Below the pieces are notes generated by a model. It was not told the origin of the DNA, searched no databases, and saw only the letters and a program-made list of their open reading frames with translations. A stretch of 64,000 nt of DNA from Saccharopolyspora gregorii (lineage in GTDB: Bacteria > Actinomycetota > Actinomycetes > Mycobacteriales > Pseudonocardiaceae). The DNA lies in the NCBI RefSeq assembly GCF_024734405.1, contig NZ_CP059556.1, forward strand, positions 3,968,001 to 4,032,000. The letters run 5' to 3'. The position numbers were made by a program, and so were the translations under genes. This document shows positions 63,508-64,000 of this stretch, piece by piece. How positions within the stretch are numbered: the stretch's first letter is position 1; the number at the start of each line of letters is the position of its first letter.

Positions 63508-63807
63508 TCATTCCGCGGGAGGTTCGTGGCGCAACGGGCGGATCCGCTGCCACAGCAGGAAGAACGCCCCGACGAGCAGCATCGACGCCCCGGTCCACAG
63601 GTTGATGTTGATGCCCTGCGCCTTGGCGATCGCGGCTTCACCGGCGAACAGCCCGGCCCCGCCGATGAGCAGTCCGTAGAAGACGAACAGCCCGCCGATC
63701 ACGCTGCGCACGTCGAACAGCCGGGCCGCGGTGCCGGATCCGCGCTCCAGCTCCGCCACGTCGGCGGCGTGCTCGTCGGGCGTGCCGTGCGGTTCCGGTT
63801 CGGTCAT
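63508..63807 (-). CDS. small two-helix membrane protein next to an SSS symporter
   Basis: 99 aa protein with an acidic N-terminal cytoplasmic segment and two membrane helices (VIGGLFVFYGLLIGGAGLF and NINLWTGASMLLVGAFFLLW). The ATG at 63807 follows AAAGGAGG. It lies 35 bp after the end of the sodium:solute symporter gene on the same strand and is probably an accessory of it. I do not recognise the family, though small membrane proteins next to SSS symporters are common. Confidence 0.75.
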   Translation of the reverse strand: MTEPEPHGTPDEHAADVAELERGSGTAARLFDVRSVIGGLFVFYGLLIGGAGLFAGEAAIAKAQGININLWTGASMLLVGAFFLLWQRIRPLRHEPPAE

Positions 63808-63842
63808 GGCGGCCTCCTTTCCGTTGCACATCAGGGGAGAAC

Positions 63843-64000
63843 TCAGAACGAGAACGGCAGGTAGCACAGCGCGGCGAGCACGATCGCGCCCCAGCCGAGC
63901 AGCGCCGGGCGGCGGTACCAGGCGGAGTCGCCGGGCAGCACCTCACCGGCGTCGGCGGCCGCGGCGCGGGAGTAGACCAGGCCGCGCAGCTCGTGGTCCG
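63843..64000 (-). CDS. C terminus of a sodium:solute symporter (SSS family), start outside window
   Basis: The frame ending at 63843 encodes 51 residues: HELRGLVYSRAAAADAGEV, then WYRRPALLGWGAIVLAALCYLPFSF and stop. The ELRGLVYS motif followed by a tail helix is the usual end of SSS-family sugar or solute symporters. The gene starts beyond the window edge. It probably heads the sugar-acid operon. Confidence 0.7.
   Translation of the reverse strand, partial: DHELRGLVYSRAAAADAGEVLPGDSAWYRRPALLGWGAIVLAALCYLPFSF

Overview
The window is a 64-kb stretch of very GC-rich chromosomal DNA with GTG starts, GTGA/ATGA stop-start overlaps and strong third-position GC bias. It comes from an actinomycete. 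A bifunctional F420-precursor synthase (CofGH/FbiC), a Zur-type box in front of a cysteine-free L36, a DmdR/IdeR-like iron box and many secreted hydrolases fit a filamentous soil actinobacterium; Pseudonocardiales is plausible, but I cannot fix the genus from sequence alone. I see no tRNA, rRNA, CRISPR array or phage module. The region is an accessory and catabolic part of a chromosome with one degenerate-looking transposase.

Layout. 0-10 kb: end of an unknown gene, a PlsC acyltransferase, a two-gene molybdenum hydroxylase (IorB/IorA type) facing a PucR-type regulator, a frameshifted secreted sialidase, an L-fuconate dehydratase and a DJ-1/PfpI protein. 10-15 kb: an IS1634-like transposase homologue, cofGH, then a 1-kb non-coding stretch with a 17-bp minisatellite. 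15-20 kb: a secreted beta-helix protein, a beta-propeller protein and a LysR regulator; the last 120 bp or so of the beta-helix gene with its terminator is duplicated onto the end of the LysR gene. 20-31 kb: a 41-aa peptide gene translationally coupled to a PCMT-type methyltransferase, a two-component system with a small secreted protein, a DUF574 methyltransferase, MarR, a 52-aa tandem-duplicated acidic peptide, smpB, a secreted unknown, a metY/2OG-oxygenase pair and Zur-controlled rpmJ2.

30-39 kb: a minus-strand catabolic block under an IclR regulator (NTF2-like protein, two SDRs, one of them frameshifted, an FAD dehydrogenase and an MFS transporter) running into hmgA - unknown - fahA, the lower homogentisate pathway. 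39-53 kb: a YtcJ-like amidohydrolase, FxsA, an SGNH hydrolase, GtrA, a GH3 beta-glucosidase, an ArsB-like transporter, an iron-regulated siderophore-binding lipoprotein, a hydroxyacid dehydrogenase, a DUF4442 protein, and a polyol-type MFS transporter facing a DeoR regulator. 53-64 kb: a GH18-like protein, then a sugar-acid catabolic cluster (MHS transporter, UxuB-like reductase, ManD, LacI, SMP-30 lactonase, zinc dehydrogenase, galactonate-dehydratase-like enzyme, small membrane protein, and the tail of an SSS symporter).

The most unusual structure is a family of four intergenic elements of about 155 bp (near 2.4, 6.5, 46.8 and 51.3 kb). Each folds into nested hairpins whose arms differ between copies mostly by compensating changes. 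The best candidate for a new small system is the peptide-methyltransferase pair at 19.7-21.0 kb. Two genes (sialidase, second SDR) are each broken by an apparent loss of one C in a CCC run, which may be sequencing error.
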